Source of the DNA: Carya illinoinensis | Taxonomy: Eukaryota; Streptophyta; Magnoliopsida; Fagales; Juglandaceae | NCBI RefSeq assembly: GCF_018687715.1 | Contig: NC_056752.1 | Coordinates: 50,872,653 to 50,936,652 of the forward strand | Direction of reading: 5' to 3' | Length of the DNA: 64,000 bases | In this document: positions 13,301 through 25,257 of the stretch, one piece after another | Layout of the letters: every line of letters begins with the position of its first letter | Position numbering within the stretch: position 1 is the first letter of the stretch | Position numbers and translations under genes: made by a program | Notes under the pieces: model-generated | The model's input: only the letters and a program-made list of their open reading frames with translations | The model's database searches: none | What the model was told of the DNA's origin: nothing

Positions 13301-14608
13301 AGGTGAATTTGCCCATCGGTCCAACTTATGATCTTTTATAGCTCAATTATATAAAGCTACTCGCCCCACTAATGTCGATGAGTACTAAAAACAGGACACC
13401 CAAAATATTTCAGCATTTTGACCTACTGCATGGTTAAAAAGCCTAGCTATACAGAAACAAGTAGCTGGTTTCCAGCTATTAATACTGAGAGAGAAGTCTA
13501 CTTAATTAATCATGTTGAGATCTTATTTCTTGTCTCATATCCAATATATTGATATGATCAGTTTCTGCATATACAAAGTTGGAAACAACCGAGATAGATC
13601 ATAGCCAGCTATTTTTGCATATATGCATGCAACAGCTAATTCTGAATCATTTTAAAAGAAGATTAAAAGGTTGTGATCTTGACTAATTAATTAATCATTT
13701 TTTTTATACAAGGAAAGAGTGAAAAGAATAGCATGCAGTAACACAAGCAGAACTGTGTATATATATATATAGTTGTTCTTGAACCACCCCATGTGTATAT
13801 ATATATGTATGTATATAAGCTAAACTTAATTAGGTAGGCACATGGTCGCACATAGGCCAGTGGGGCTAGCATATTTGATCATTAGCCTCCAGTTCATTTT
13901 TTTTTTTGTCTAATCTTCTTGACCTTTTTATGCTTTGACTATTTTGAATCAGTTCCAACGTTATTTTTGTTCTCCTCCCAAACATTGACTAGTGATCAAT
14001 CATAAACCTGGACAAAGATATCGATCATTGTCTGCATAAGAAAAGATTTCCCTCTTATCTGTAATAATGCATGGTTTGGGTGTGGACAACTGTGAAATGA
14101 GAACCACTTCTATAAAAATCTTATTCTGAAATATTGTTTCTACCGATCCCGCCATTAATTTTGACAGATTAAAAAACCATACAGAAAATTCCCTCCTCCA
14201 TCTCAAGTTTTCTGTTTTGCTATACATTAGCCCAATTTAGCATCAACTGCAGGATAACTGCAGGATATTAGATCATGATCCTGGTACAGTTTATACTCTT
14301 TCAGACGAAGCTGCAGCCTCCTGCTTTATAGAGAAAAAGCACCAAAGTCCCCCATTAATAATTCTTTTAATCATTATGCATGAATCGGACTATACATAAA
14401 TCTCCTTCCAAAGGTCGCAACCTGGGCCAAGCTGGGAGATTAGCCAATCTTGGAATAATTAAAGCTGTCTTAACTAAATAGCCCATTTTATGCAGCCTGC
14501 CAGCCTACTGGGCTAAGCTTGGAGATTAAATTGTTTATAATTTATACTCCCAAGTCCTTGCTAATTCTTGTCTATATTGTTTTTTTGGGGGGAGCCGGGG
14601 TTTATTTC
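10381..14608. other. 4.2-kb intergenic region, no gene seen
   Basis: The 3' flank of the GATA gene (no clear poly(A) signal chosen) is followed by AT-rich DNA with many TATATA and GCATGC runs. The open frames at 11907-12239, 13687-13872 and 14000-14227 are translations of simple-sequence-rich DNA without recognisable domains. I saw no tRNA cloverleaf or familiar microRNA hairpin by eye, but small RNA genes cannot be excluded. Confidence 0.45.
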
Positions 14609-15057
14609 TTTATTTTCCATCTCAAACTCACCAATCAACCATAAATCGGATACATTCATGTGTATATATATTGTGGATTGTTTAAAGTTATGATCAATTC
14701 AATCAAATAGCCATCAAGGTTGTTGTTTCGCTACATTTACAGCTAAAAGAAAATTACTTTATTTTCCATCTCAAACCCACCAATCAAACACCATAAATCG
14801 GATACATTCAGGTGTATATATATTGTGGATTGTTTAAAGTTATGATCAATTCAATCAAATAGCCATCAAGGTTGTTGTTTCGCTACATTTACAGCTAAAA
14901 GAAAATTACTTTATTTTTCATCTCAAACCCACCAATCAAACACCATAAATCGGATACATTCATGTGTATATATATTGTGGATTGTTTAAAGTTATGATCA
15001 ATTCAATCAAATAGCCATCAAGGTTGTTGTTTCGCTACATTTACAGCTAAAAGAAAA
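14609..15057 (+). repeat. three-copy tandem repeat, about 150 bases per unit
   Basis: Units begin at 14609, 14758 and 14910 and the last ends at 15057 (periods 149 and 152). Each starts TTTATTTTCCATCTCAAAC and ends with CTACATTTACAGCTAAAAGA. Copies differ by only a few substitutions and a 3-base CAC insertion present in units 2 and 3. The array sits 465 bases upstream of the small three-exon gene, so it could alter that gene's promoter spacing. Confidence 0.9.
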
Positions 15058-15521
15058 GGCACTAATCCTCCACACGGGGCCAATTAAAACGAATAGATGT
15101 TGATGTTCCTACCCTGAAAAGGATTGAGACACCAATAGAAACCGATCGATCGAGGGAAATAATTATTGACCCTGTGAGGCGTGAACATATATGGGCTAGC
15201 TAGCTTTCAACAGTTTAAAGTCTGGAGTGACAATGAAATTTGAACAGAGATGATCTAGGCGCACGGGATGCGAATGAGATGGAGATCAGCTTGCTTTGCT
15301 CTATAACCTCATATTTCTGCAGCTAAAAGTCAAGCTTAGTCCGTGATTTAACATAAAGCAACGTACATCGATCGTTGCCTCATGTTATGGCTATATATAT
15401 AGACATGTCTGTCTGTGAAGTGAAGGCATGCAGTACTACTGACTTCAACGTTTTTTGTGGTAATGGGCAGAACTTGCTACCCAATTTGTTTGATCAAAAG
15501 AGTTGGGTTTCTGTGCTGTAA

Positions 15522-16120
15522 ATGGCGGCTAACATCTGTTGCTCCATTGAATTGGAGCCTAAGACCTTGAATCAAGGACAACTTAACCGTGCCAGGGTAC
15601 GTAAATTACGTTGCTTTAGTTTTATCTCGTTTGTTATTTGAATTGTCTTTCTTTTGGAGGTTGATATTTTGTATGTAATGCAGGAAGTGGCTGCAGATGT
15701 TGTTCAAAAAATGGAACCAAATGAAGCTTCCATTGTATTTATAGATCAGGTGAGCTTTAATAATTAGTAATTAACCAGCTTACATAGGCATGCATGAAGC
15801 CTGAAGGAACAACGACTTGTAAGAAAATCTAAATTCCATGCCATATATACTAACATTCTACTCATAAAAATTGCCTGGCCTGTATGTAGGGATCATCATC
15901 GAGGCCATTGGTTCCAGGAAATGATATTGATGCAGATGATCAGAGAAAAGTATTGGAAGAGGGAAAGCAGCTGCTGTACAAGCCTGTTGAGTGCGAGGAG
16001 ATCATGAAGACGGCTCGCATTATGGGAAGACCTTGTCAATGCTCCTGCATCGCTACCATGATTAGCGTAGATTCCCCGGATCAAGTGGGGCTTAGAGAAC
16101 CGCTCTCATCCCCATTTTAA
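15522..16120 (+). CDS. small three-exon plant protein of unknown function
   Basis: Exons 15522-15596, 15684-15749 and 15890-16120, all with GT-AG introns in phase 0, give 123 residues. The protein opens MAANICCSIELEPKTLNQGQ, has a likely helical middle (REVAADVVQKMEPNEAS, DDQRKVLEEGKQLL), and ends with a small cysteine cluster, CQCSC, and a REPLSSPF tail. There is no signal peptide or membrane segment, so it is probably cytosolic or nuclear. A TATA-like run lies at about 15391-15402. It resembles uncharacterised small plant proteins with the same N-terminal block and C-terminal CQCSC motif, but I cannot name a family or function. Clean splice sites, maintained frame and non-repetitive composition support a real gene. 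Confidence 0.75.
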
Positions 16121-17160
16121 AACTTGTTATGATATGATCATATGTTGTTGTGTGGTGTCCATCTGCATTCAGCTTATGTACAGTAATAAATCATGTTGTA
16201 AGATACGGTACTACGTACGTACTGCAATAAAACCATATATATTTCACTACAGGATGATATTTTTGCTGAGGGGATTTATACTGGCCGGGGGAAGGCATGA
16301 GATAAACCCAGACCTTAGCTAGCTCTGAGAGATCTAGCTCTCATGAAATCTGATATCCTCTTAACAATACCAATATTATTATCGATCAAGTACTGCATGC
16401 ATCTGGGCAAGAAGATCAACATCTCAATATAGCAAATGAAATCGGAATGGTAATAAACTCAATGACGTACGTAGTTCTTAATTCCTTTGCCAGAAACTAA
16501 TTGAAGTGACATATATATATTTGCGCGCAGTTACTTATATAAAAATAAAATAAAAGAGAGAAAAAAATATGAGGGTCCGTTTAAGTACATGAGAGTGACG
16601 ACAACTAAATCCTTTTACGCACCATTGAAATAAAAAAAATAATGATGTTTTAATTTTTTACACACCAAATTAATCAGTAATGAAACTCAAATTATTTCAT
16701 CTATACGTGAGTACAAAATGCTTAGGATCATTAGTCTAATATGCCACGTTAATCTGTGAATTTATTTTAGACACGTCGAGACATATTATAAAATGCGTAT
16801 TGTTATTTTTTAAAAGAAATATAACACAATTTTTTTTTTAACTGAAAAAAAGGACCAAAACGATCAATTTATATTTTGCGACCACATAATTTTAACTTTT
16901 GTGAAATATAATAGACGTGTGGAGGTCCTTATATTTTACTTTGGAAAATTATTATTTATAAACATTTCAATCAGCGTGAGTTAAAAAAAAAAAAAAAAAA
17001 AAAACGAAATTACATTTTTTGTTCGGTTAATTTAAATGAAAATAATGACAGCGAAAGGCTGAGCTCGTCACGACCAAAATGTAAGAGGAAAGAGGGTATT
17101 TACGTCATCTCAGTCGAACTCTTAAGTACCCAACCGTCGTGAAGTTTTAAATTGGATTGA
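16121..17160. other. intergenic, no gene seen
   Basis: Contains the 3' flank of the small gene (AATAAA-like signals near 16186 and 16226) and AT-rich DNA with a long A run at 16983-17004. The open frame at 16134-16322 has no recognisable content. Confidence 0.5.
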
Positions 17161-18183
17161 GGTTTAGGGTTTCATTCCATTCAGAGCAGCTCGAGCTGTT
17201 ATTGGGAGGGAAAACCCCCACACCCTCCTCATTTCAAAAATCCTATTCGATTCCACCTAGCTCAATCCAAATCCCTCCAGGTACTCTCTCCATCTGTCTC
17301 TAATTTATGTATGATTGCCGACAAACGCAAGAAATGAAAAGAAACATTGATAATTGCGATTTTCCATTTACCATTGGGTTTTGTGGGCAAACAAACCGAG
17401 GGGAAAGTCGTGGATGATTAATTTTAGTTACTGCGCCTGATGACGAGTTCTCGGCGTAGCGACTGAGTGGAGTATTTCTTAGGTTCTAGATTCTTTTCTT
17501 GTTTTTTTGTTCTTTATTTTATTAGCTGCCAGACCAAGGGATTGTTTAAAATTTTCTATTGAATTAAATTCCGCAGTGCAATTTCTGTCCATTGTTGAGA
17601 AATTTTAGCTTCAAGGAGCTAGATTTTGCGCGGTTAATTCTTAGTTACTTTCACGCTTGTTAATGTTTATTTTTTATATGCTTGGTGTATATCGTACTTG
17701 CTTCGCTGGCTGAGAAAATGAAATAAATTAGGTGATAATTGTAATTTTGGTAGATGTACTTAGATTGTTCTCTGCCACTTCATGCAAAGTAAATGGATCA
17801 ATTACCTAGGAATGTTGGCTTATTTAAATCCTGGAACAAAGCTTTCTCTTAGTTTTCAATGCATTTTAGTTTTCTAAGCTGGATTTATTTAGCTCATCTT
17901 GACCTCTTTTAATAATCTTCACTTCATCCTTGTTCAAATGAAAATATGTTTCATTGCGCAGAAAATTTATAAATGAAAATAAAAACAGACATTTTGAATA
18001 CTATCATTTTCTGGTGTGAAGAGCGACCTCATAATTCGTTAACTTTGATCTATTTGGACCTGAGGAATGATCTACGCCTCTAAATTGTGGCAAAAACCTT
18101 TATTTTTCACTACTCGAGTATGTTCCTTTTTGTCATTTCATGGAAACTAGACAGTGGGTAATTAGCTCGATGTTGGTTTGCAG
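17161..18183 (+). promoter_or_regulatory. NUP35 gene leader: telo-box, untranslated exon 1 and intron 1
   Basis: A telo-box-like GTTTAGGGTTT at 17162-17172 is followed by a CT-rich leader ending at 17280 with a donor (CCAG|GTACTC). A roughly 900-base intron ends with acceptor TTTGCAG at 18183, 25 bases before the start codon. Telo-boxes and 5'-leader introns are common in plant housekeeping genes. Exon limits are inferred from splice signals only. Confidence 0.55.
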
Positions 18184-18208
18184 ATACTGCCTTTCAGATT
18201 TTAAAATT

Positions 18209-21200
18209 ATGAACACCACAGTACAGAGAACGCCCAGATCCGGGAGACAGTCATTATTTTTTCAGGATTTGGCATCTCCCATTTCTGCCAGGAAAGGAAA
18301 GTTTTCAAGTCCAGGCCAGGCAGCTGCAGTATCTGCTCTATGGCGTGAGAATTTCGCAGGGTCAGATCTTCCACCTCCTCCTGTTTATACCTTGGAAGAC
18401 CGCTCAGACTTTTCCCCTGAATCTGGGATTCTAGATTACCCAATGTCTCCAGAAGTCAAATCAGACCCCAGAACTCCACTCCAGAGTTCTGTTCAGAACT
18501 TCCAAACACTGGGGAAAAACAAATCAGAGACAAGCACTTCCCATGCCCTGATGGGTCCACAGCAAAACCAACAGGGTTCTGCAGGTTTTAGTTGGTGGTC
18601 ACCTGCAAAGAGCGGTAGTGAGCAAGATGATAAAGGAAAGGGTTCGCCTGTTGAGGGTGTGGTTCAGCCTGGTGCTTTGATCACACTTCCGCCTCCAAGA
18701 GAGGTTGCAAGGCCAGAGATTCAGAGGAATTCCGTGCCTGTAGGGAACCTCAACGAGGAGGAATGGGTTACCATTTATGGGTATTGTTTTAACCTTAGTT
18801 TTCTTTTTCTAATGATTTTACCTATATAGTTTTTGGCTTTAATCTCTTTTCATCCAAAAAAATAATAACTAATAAGAACAAAAAAATATCTCAACATCCC
18901 CTACTTTCTTATTAATAATGTTCTTACTTACTGATCACAGAAAAATATCTCCACATCCCTATTTATAGCTCTTAACAAAATGCTTTCAAAGGAAATAAGG
19001 TTTTGCAGTATTGAAAGTTTGGCCAAACCATCTTGTTTTTATTGTGATTACTTAGCTAAGTGCTTGTGCTTGGTCAATAGAGTTTGGTTGTTTATTCATT
19101 AGGAAAAAAAAAATTAATAGAGTTTGGGTATATGTTGTGTGATAATTACATAAGGAGATCCAATTATGTATCACAAACACTTGGTGGATGGTTATCCACA
19201 ACACTATTTAAGTTATATGAGCAACTAAGAGGCTGTTTGGATTGAGAAACACTGTCATTTCGTCTCGTCTCATCTCATCACTATTTTATTCAATTTTTAT
19301 CTAAAACCATCTCATTATCCAAACAACCTCTAAGTGAATTTTAATAGGAGGTGTTCTTTACTTTACCTTAGTCTTAGTAACGCTTCAATGGAAGGCCCAA
19401 ACCACATGGCCTATACTCCAAAATGACTAGTTAATGATACAATTGGAATCCCATTAGAACCTTATAAAGAGCAATAACTCCTCATTTCCAAGTAATGTGG
19501 GATCCCATACATTACCTACCATTATCCTTATCATATTGGCTATCACAATTTACCCCTTTTAAATTCCCCACGTCCTCGTCGGGCCTATCTTTTGTAAGTG
19601 GCATGACTTAAGTCCCACATTTCTGTTGGGATAAGCTTGGATACCATTTGTAATGCCCCAATGGAAGACCCAATCACATGGCCTATATTTCAAAAGAACT
19701 AGTCAATGATACAATTGAACCCCCATTGTAACCTTATAAAGAGCAAAAATTTCTCTTTTCCAAACAATATGGGATCTTATACACAACCTACCCTTATCCT
19801 TATTATATGGGGTATCACAATTTACCTTCTTTAAATTCTCAACGTCCTTGTCAGGCCTGTCTGTTGTAGGTGGCACGGCTCAAATCCCACATTTTTGGTT
19901 GGGATAGGCTCTGATACCATTTATAATGCCTCAACAGACATGCATATGGGGCTTGAGCCGTGCCACCTACAACAGACTGAGTCGAAGAGGATGTTGGGAA
20001 TTCAAGGGGGGGTAGATTGTGATATCCCATATGATAAAGATAAGGGTAGGTGGTGTATGAGATCTCATACTGTTTGGGAATGATAAGTTCTTGCTCTTTA
20101 TAAGGTTCCAATGAGGCTCCAATTGTATTATTGACTAGTAATTTTGGAGTATATGCCATGCGGTTTGGGCGTTACAGTCTTTAGCATGCTAGTGATGCAA
20201 AAACCTATGATGAACAAGCCATCTCTGATAAATCCTCTTGAATAGAATATAGCAGAAATATATATATTTTTTTATTTTTATTTTTTTGTATTATGTTTTC
20301 ATGAGGTTATATGGCTTGGTAAAACTGATAATTAAAGCATCATTAGGGCTTCTATTTTCTGGAAACATAATAGACTAGTTTCAATGTTGAACCTCATCAT
20401 TAGGGCTTCTAGGTCTGCCTTTGAAGCTTTGTTTGTGATATTCCGCTTGTTATCAACCATAGAAGTACATGAAATGTGCTTATTTACTTTCATTTTTGTG
20501 TAGGTCTATGATAATTTTATTCTCTTAATGAGTATACCATTTTCTTTTTCTTCCCAGGTTTCCCCCAGCTGACACCAATTTAGTATTGAGGGAGTTTGAA
20601 AAATGTGGGGTGATTTTGAAACATATTCCTGGTCCAAGAGATGCTAACTGGATGCACATTCTGTATCAGGTCTCTTTTCTTTCCTGTTGTTTCAAGTTTG
20701 ATCAATTTGGTTTTTGAGTCAACAGCAGCAATCTCTTAATTCCATCTTTTCTTAGGGCCTTTGATGTTAGTATTACTTTTCTCCTATGCATACCCTATTA
20801 CCCCTAGTGTAATTGGATTTTGCTCCTCAGCCTCTTTAATAAAATGTGGTATCTTTACTTAATAACAAATAGGAAATTGAAAAGCATGCTTATCGATCCT
20901 ATTGAAAAGGAGCAGATGCAAATGGAACTTGAACTGAGAAGGCGATAGACTGAAGAACTCCATGATTTTCTCAAAGAAAAGCTGGCTTAACATAGCCAAA
21001 TTCGTAGTTGTTCTCTCTTGATACCTCTGTTCTATGAAGGCATTGTCATTTATAAAATCTTTCCTGGTTTAGATGTGCTAAATGTGGAAAAACTGTTACC
21101 TATTCTCGTGTTCAATGTTGGCTTCTTGGTGGGTGCTTGCTCCAATGAATTATGCAAATTTCAGCAATGTGGAATAATAACCTCTTCTCTTCTCTGTTAT

Positions 21201-22191
21201 ATGCTCATTTATTTTTTTGATTAGAAAGACTTTATTGAGGATAAAAATAGGCATGGCCGTAGTACACGGGACTGTTATATGCTCATTTATTTTTTTGATT
21301 AGAAAGAATTTACTGAGGATAAAAATAGGCATGGCCCTAGTACACGGGACTGTTATATGCTTATTTATTGTAGGGTAGAAGGCATTGAATGTGTCTTCAA
21401 TTGCATGCATTCCTACGAAAGCAGGTTCATGTATGTAATGACTGTGTGATATGAAAACATGTCTTCGTGTACTCCTTATAGGTTGTTCTCATATCTATAG
21501 TATTGAGATAAAATTGGATTGTGAGTGCATTGGCTATATGTGAGATTAAAAATAAGATATTATATGTGGAACTTGATATGGACAATTTAGTGCGTTATTT
21601 AGTTTGCATCTTTGAAGTATTTTATTGCTAATGCTAGCGAAGTTGCCTTTGACTGAAAAAAGTGCATTTGTTTAGATGCTGAACAAAGAGTATTTTAAGT
21701 TGTCCATCTCTGCGACAATGATCTGACTATTTGTTGGCTATTATTTATAAGTCCTTCCTAATAGGCTGTTGGGTGTTATAATATAAGCTCATTCCTATCC
21801 TAATAGGCTTCCTAATAGTCATTCCTATCCTTGGAGTTTGGGCAAAGATTTACTGATTTGGTTGCTTTTGTTGGTGCAGAATCGATTTGATGCTCAGAAG
21901 GCTCTCAGCAAGAATGGAATGCAAATCAATGGGGTACTAATTGTAGGTGTCAAGACATTGGATCCAATGCAACGCCGGACTTTGGATGAAAAGCTAAGCA
22001 ATCAGGGATTCATGACTTTACCACCACCTCCACCATCTGCAAAATCCTCAGACTTGAACACATTGAGGTCCCCTACTCGCCCCTACTATCTTCAAAATGG
22101 CAATACCAGTGCGCGACAGTCGGGAGGGGCCATTGCTTCCCCAACAAAATCTTTGGTGTCCAAAATCATGGATTTGATGTTTGGAGTTTAG
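18209..22191 (+). CDS. NUP35: nuclear pore protein NUP35/NUP53-like (MPPN, RRM-like domain)
   Basis: Coding exons 18209-18780, 20558-20669 and 21880-22191 join in frame (phase 2, then phase 0) to 331 residues. The first half is low-complexity and Ser/Pro-rich (TPRSGRQSLFFQDLASPIS, FSSPGQAAAVSALWRENF, SAGFSWWSPAKSG). The RRM-like NUP35 domain follows, split over three exons: NEEEWVTIYGFPPADTNLVL, REFEKCGVILKHIPGPRDAN, then QKALSKNGMQINGVLIVGVK. The C-terminus SPTKSLVSKIMDLMFGV is the hallmark amphipathic helix by which NUP35/NUP53 binds the nuclear envelope. In the pore it links inner-ring nucleoporins to the membrane and dimerises through the RRM-like fold. All exons look intact and the length matches plant NUP35. 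The second intron is enlarged by repeats (19225-20176) and the third by a 78-base tandem duplication. Confidence 0.95.
19225..19337. mobile_element. short MITE inside the NUP35 intron
   Basis: About 113 bases with matching inverted ends, CTAAGAGGCTGTTTGGAT on the left and the reverse complement of CTTAGAGGTTGTTTGGAT on the right. The interior CGTCTCGTCTCATCTCATC places it in the same family as 4371-4572 and 40312-40505. Non-coding. Confidence 0.7.
19376..20176. mobile_element. TRIM-type miniature LTR retroelement array with an inverted extra copy
   Basis: Three related LTR-like blocks of about 160-172 bases lie in the NUP35 intron: 19376-19547 and 19649-19819 read on the minus strand, and 20018-20176 on the plus strand. 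Each starts TGTGATA and ends near GTTACA (TG...CA), apart from decay in the first. Between the minus-strand blocks is about 100 bases of internal DNA. Beside the second block the minus strand reads TGGTATCAGAGCC (about 19910-19922), the initiator-methionine tRNA primer site also seen in the Copia element of this window. A G-rich polypurine run (20003-20012) precedes the plus-strand LTR. A truncated fourth LTR end is at about 19923-19935. No protein is encoded, as expected for TRIM elements. The opposite orientation of the last copy makes a long imperfect hairpin. Confidence 0.75.
21194..21349 (+). repeat. 78-base tandem duplication in NUP35 intron 3
   Basis: Two adjacent copies, 21194-21271 and 21272-21349, each starting CTGTTATATGCTCATTTATT and ending with TACACGGGA, differ at only three or four bases. 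A third copy begins at 21350 but is lost after about a dozen bases. The near identity suggests recent slippage or unequal exchange. It lies in an intron. Confidence 0.9.
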
Positions 22192-25171
22192 GCCAGCCAA
22201 GTGGCTTTGTGCAATTTAGATATAAGCAAACATGCAACAACACAGGCAATTTGAAATACGAGAGTTTTTGCACTTGTAAGCTTGAAGCAGGTTTTTTCCC
22301 TCTTTTCCTTCCTGCGAGATACGTTTGGTTTTTTTTTTTGGTTAAAAATCGTAATATAATTGAATGTACCATTCACTTCGTGGTGTATATGTGTCGGTGT
22401 GTAACATTCACCATTTTCTGATGTTTGAGCATTCTCATTGATTGGTCAAATGCATATTCAAAATTTAACTAATATCATATGAATTTACATTTGCTTATTT
22501 CATTTAAATTTAATCTCCACATTGGATTATTTATTTACTCTCTATATAATAATAAAATATTATTAAGCATATGAACATTCGAGTTTTACTTTAATTTGTT
22601 TATCTATTTTCACGATTATTGTACATGCAGTCCCTAAATGGGGATTGGAGATTGTAAATAGAATTTTTCTTTTTAGTTTATGTATCATCATTGTTGTAAG
22701 TTCTACCAGTTAACATCCGATAATGGTATGGTTGTTTTTTCCAGTTACTTAAGTGAGACAAGCAAAGACTCCTAAATTAAGCAGTGGCCTTTAAATTATA
22801 TGTTTCTCCAATAATTCGCTAATGGAACATAATCTTAGGGTAAAAAAAAAAAAGGAAAGCTCAAATGACAATCAAATATGTCGCCATTACAAATTAAAGG
22901 CAATGTATGTGGTCTTTACAAGTCTATTAATAGAGTTTGTACTCTATTAAATTGGACGTTGATGACACGCGCTATATAAATAAATAATAATTTACAAACT
23001 CGTCTTAGAAAAACTAGATTCGTTTGAAGCCTTCTGGGGAAATTTTTTGTTTCTCGTTCTCCCCGTACGTGTCAATATATACACAAAGACTTAGGATTCC
23101 TGAGGCGCAGTGACCTCCTCCAATTGAGAGGAGAAGTCGTGTCCCTCGAACATAGGCTTTAAAATGTTACATGTGATGTCTACGACATGGGAATTGATTA
23201 TGTAATGATCAAAATATGGAGACTGGCCACATACGCGGTTGATCAGTAATTGGTTTGTACTTTTGCAACCTTCGGTAATTGTGACTCAATTTTCTTTCTG
23301 AAGCTGCCCACTGCCGTGGTTGCTCTCGCTCTCTCTGACGTGTGCCTCCATGTAACGATAAAACAGCAATGGGGTTCACTACCTAGAATTCAGGTGTTGT
23401 ATCTACTGAATCCATGCATGAGGCATCTTGTGTCAGATACGTAGTCTTCAGCTTCATACTCATCGATAGCATCCCATGGAAAATAGTATCAGATATAAGC
23501 TCTCCGAGAGTGTGAAATTCGAGATAAACTTCCTTAAAAAAATAGAAGTAAAGAACTATTAACAAAAAGCGGGGTTAATGGATTTCATTTCCTTTTTTAA
23601 ATGGGCTTGTCCAGATCATTTCTTATTGGAATAATGGAAATAACGCAATGCAATCAAATGGGTGGATGGTATAATTAAGAATAATTCAAATAATCTGCAA
23701 GCATATGGTTGAAGAAGCCTTCATGCAAGCCAAATATTGTTTGAGAATTGATATAGATATAAAAAGATTATATAAAAATAAATTTATAAATTAACATAAT
23801 TTTATGTGATCCATCATATTTAATTTATAAAATAAATAAATATTTGCAAACGGAGTCGAAAATTGAAAAATTGCTTAATTACTGGGTGATAAAGGAGTCT
23901 CACAGGGTCAGTTGCATGAGGTACAGAGCAAATATAGAATTCCAAGAAAAATGTGAGAGAACTGAAAGCAAACCAAACAAAGCATCATTTCCATGGTACT
24001 GTTCAATCACGAGGTCTCTTCTTTACGTTCCCCCACCAAGTTACTTCTGATCTCCACGCTTCTCACACAGGCCCCTCCAAAGTCCAAACCCCATCCCCCA
24101 CCTTCAAGCTAATATAATATTTTATATTTTTAACCATACAGTTCAAATTAATTCTTTGCAGTTAATGCCTCTTCAAATTTTTAATTAATTACAATTTAGA
24201 GGGCTTAATTCTCGTTGTTTTCTCTTTTAGGACTATAAGTTTCGTATGAAATAAGAGCTGCGGACCAATCACGAGTTAGGAGTTTGAATTATAAGACGAG
24301 ATGTTTTTAGATAAAAATTAAAAATTAAATAAAATATTGTTAAACTATTATTATTATTATTTTGAGATTTAAAAAAATTTACTTATTTATTATATTTTGT
24401 TTAAAATTTTGAACGATGAGATTGGATGAATTGAAATCATCTTTATATCCAAACACAATCTAAATCATGCTGTAATTTCTAATGAATTGTGGGGACAAGT
24501 ACTTTCAATTGCTTCTAGATTTATATTATATATGAAAAATGATAAATCTATATGAGAAATAATATTTATAATTGTGTTTGTGCAAGTGTCTTGTAGTCTT
24601 TTTGATAAAAATGAATTAATACAGAACCTATATGAAAAAAAATTAATTTTTTAATCGTAAATTCTATTTTTTTTCAAAATAATTATATAATATTTACATA
24701 TTCTTTTAACTATATGTAATATTACTCATTATATATATATTTAGTTCTATAGTGAAAACTCATGCACATAGAGCGCATACAGCTCGGAAGAAGAAAAGTC
24801 GTCTAATGTGACAATTACTGCACGTAATTTTTCTTAATTTCATTTCTCATCGCATGAGCTTTGACGCGACATACCATGGTTTCCTATTGTCTCTTTTATC
24901 TTCCTCTTAAGGTTGAATTTGAGTTTAATAATGTTCCGAAAAAAGACAAGAAGCAGTAATATGTCACGATGGCCACCAAATTACAGTTTCACATATAAAT
25001 GACGGTACGAGGTAACAGCAATTTTCCAACTTGTATATATCAGTAAGATAACATCGTAAGTTTGTACGTACAATATATATGTTAAATTAGTACGAACCGG
25101 AGGGAGCGAGCCATCTCTCTTTAAAAACTGCCCGAGCTAGCTTGGAGTATCCTCAGCGAAACCTTTGAACT

Positions 25172-25172
<1 letters not shown>
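22192..25172. other. intergenic between NUP35 and the CASP-like gene
   Basis: The NUP35 3' flank is followed by AT-rich DNA. MITE-like segments lie at 24295-24470 (right end ATCCAAACACAATCTAA, family of 4371-4572) and about 24535-24720 (related to the 33122-33294 element). The open frames at 23250-23444, 23383-23565 and 23844-24050 have no recognisable content. Confidence 0.5.
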
Positions 25173-25232
<60 letters not shown>

Positions 25233-25250
25233 GCGCGCGCGCACACACAC
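25173..25250 (+). repeat. compound microsatellite (GA)n-(CG)n-(CA)n in the CASP-like leader
   Basis: About 29 GA units (25173-25230) followed by a short CG run and ACACAC, ending eight bases before the CASP-like start codon. GA tracts in plant leaders can bind BBR/BPC factors. The tract probably varies in length between individuals. Confidence 0.95.
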
Positions 25251-25257
25251 TGGGACA

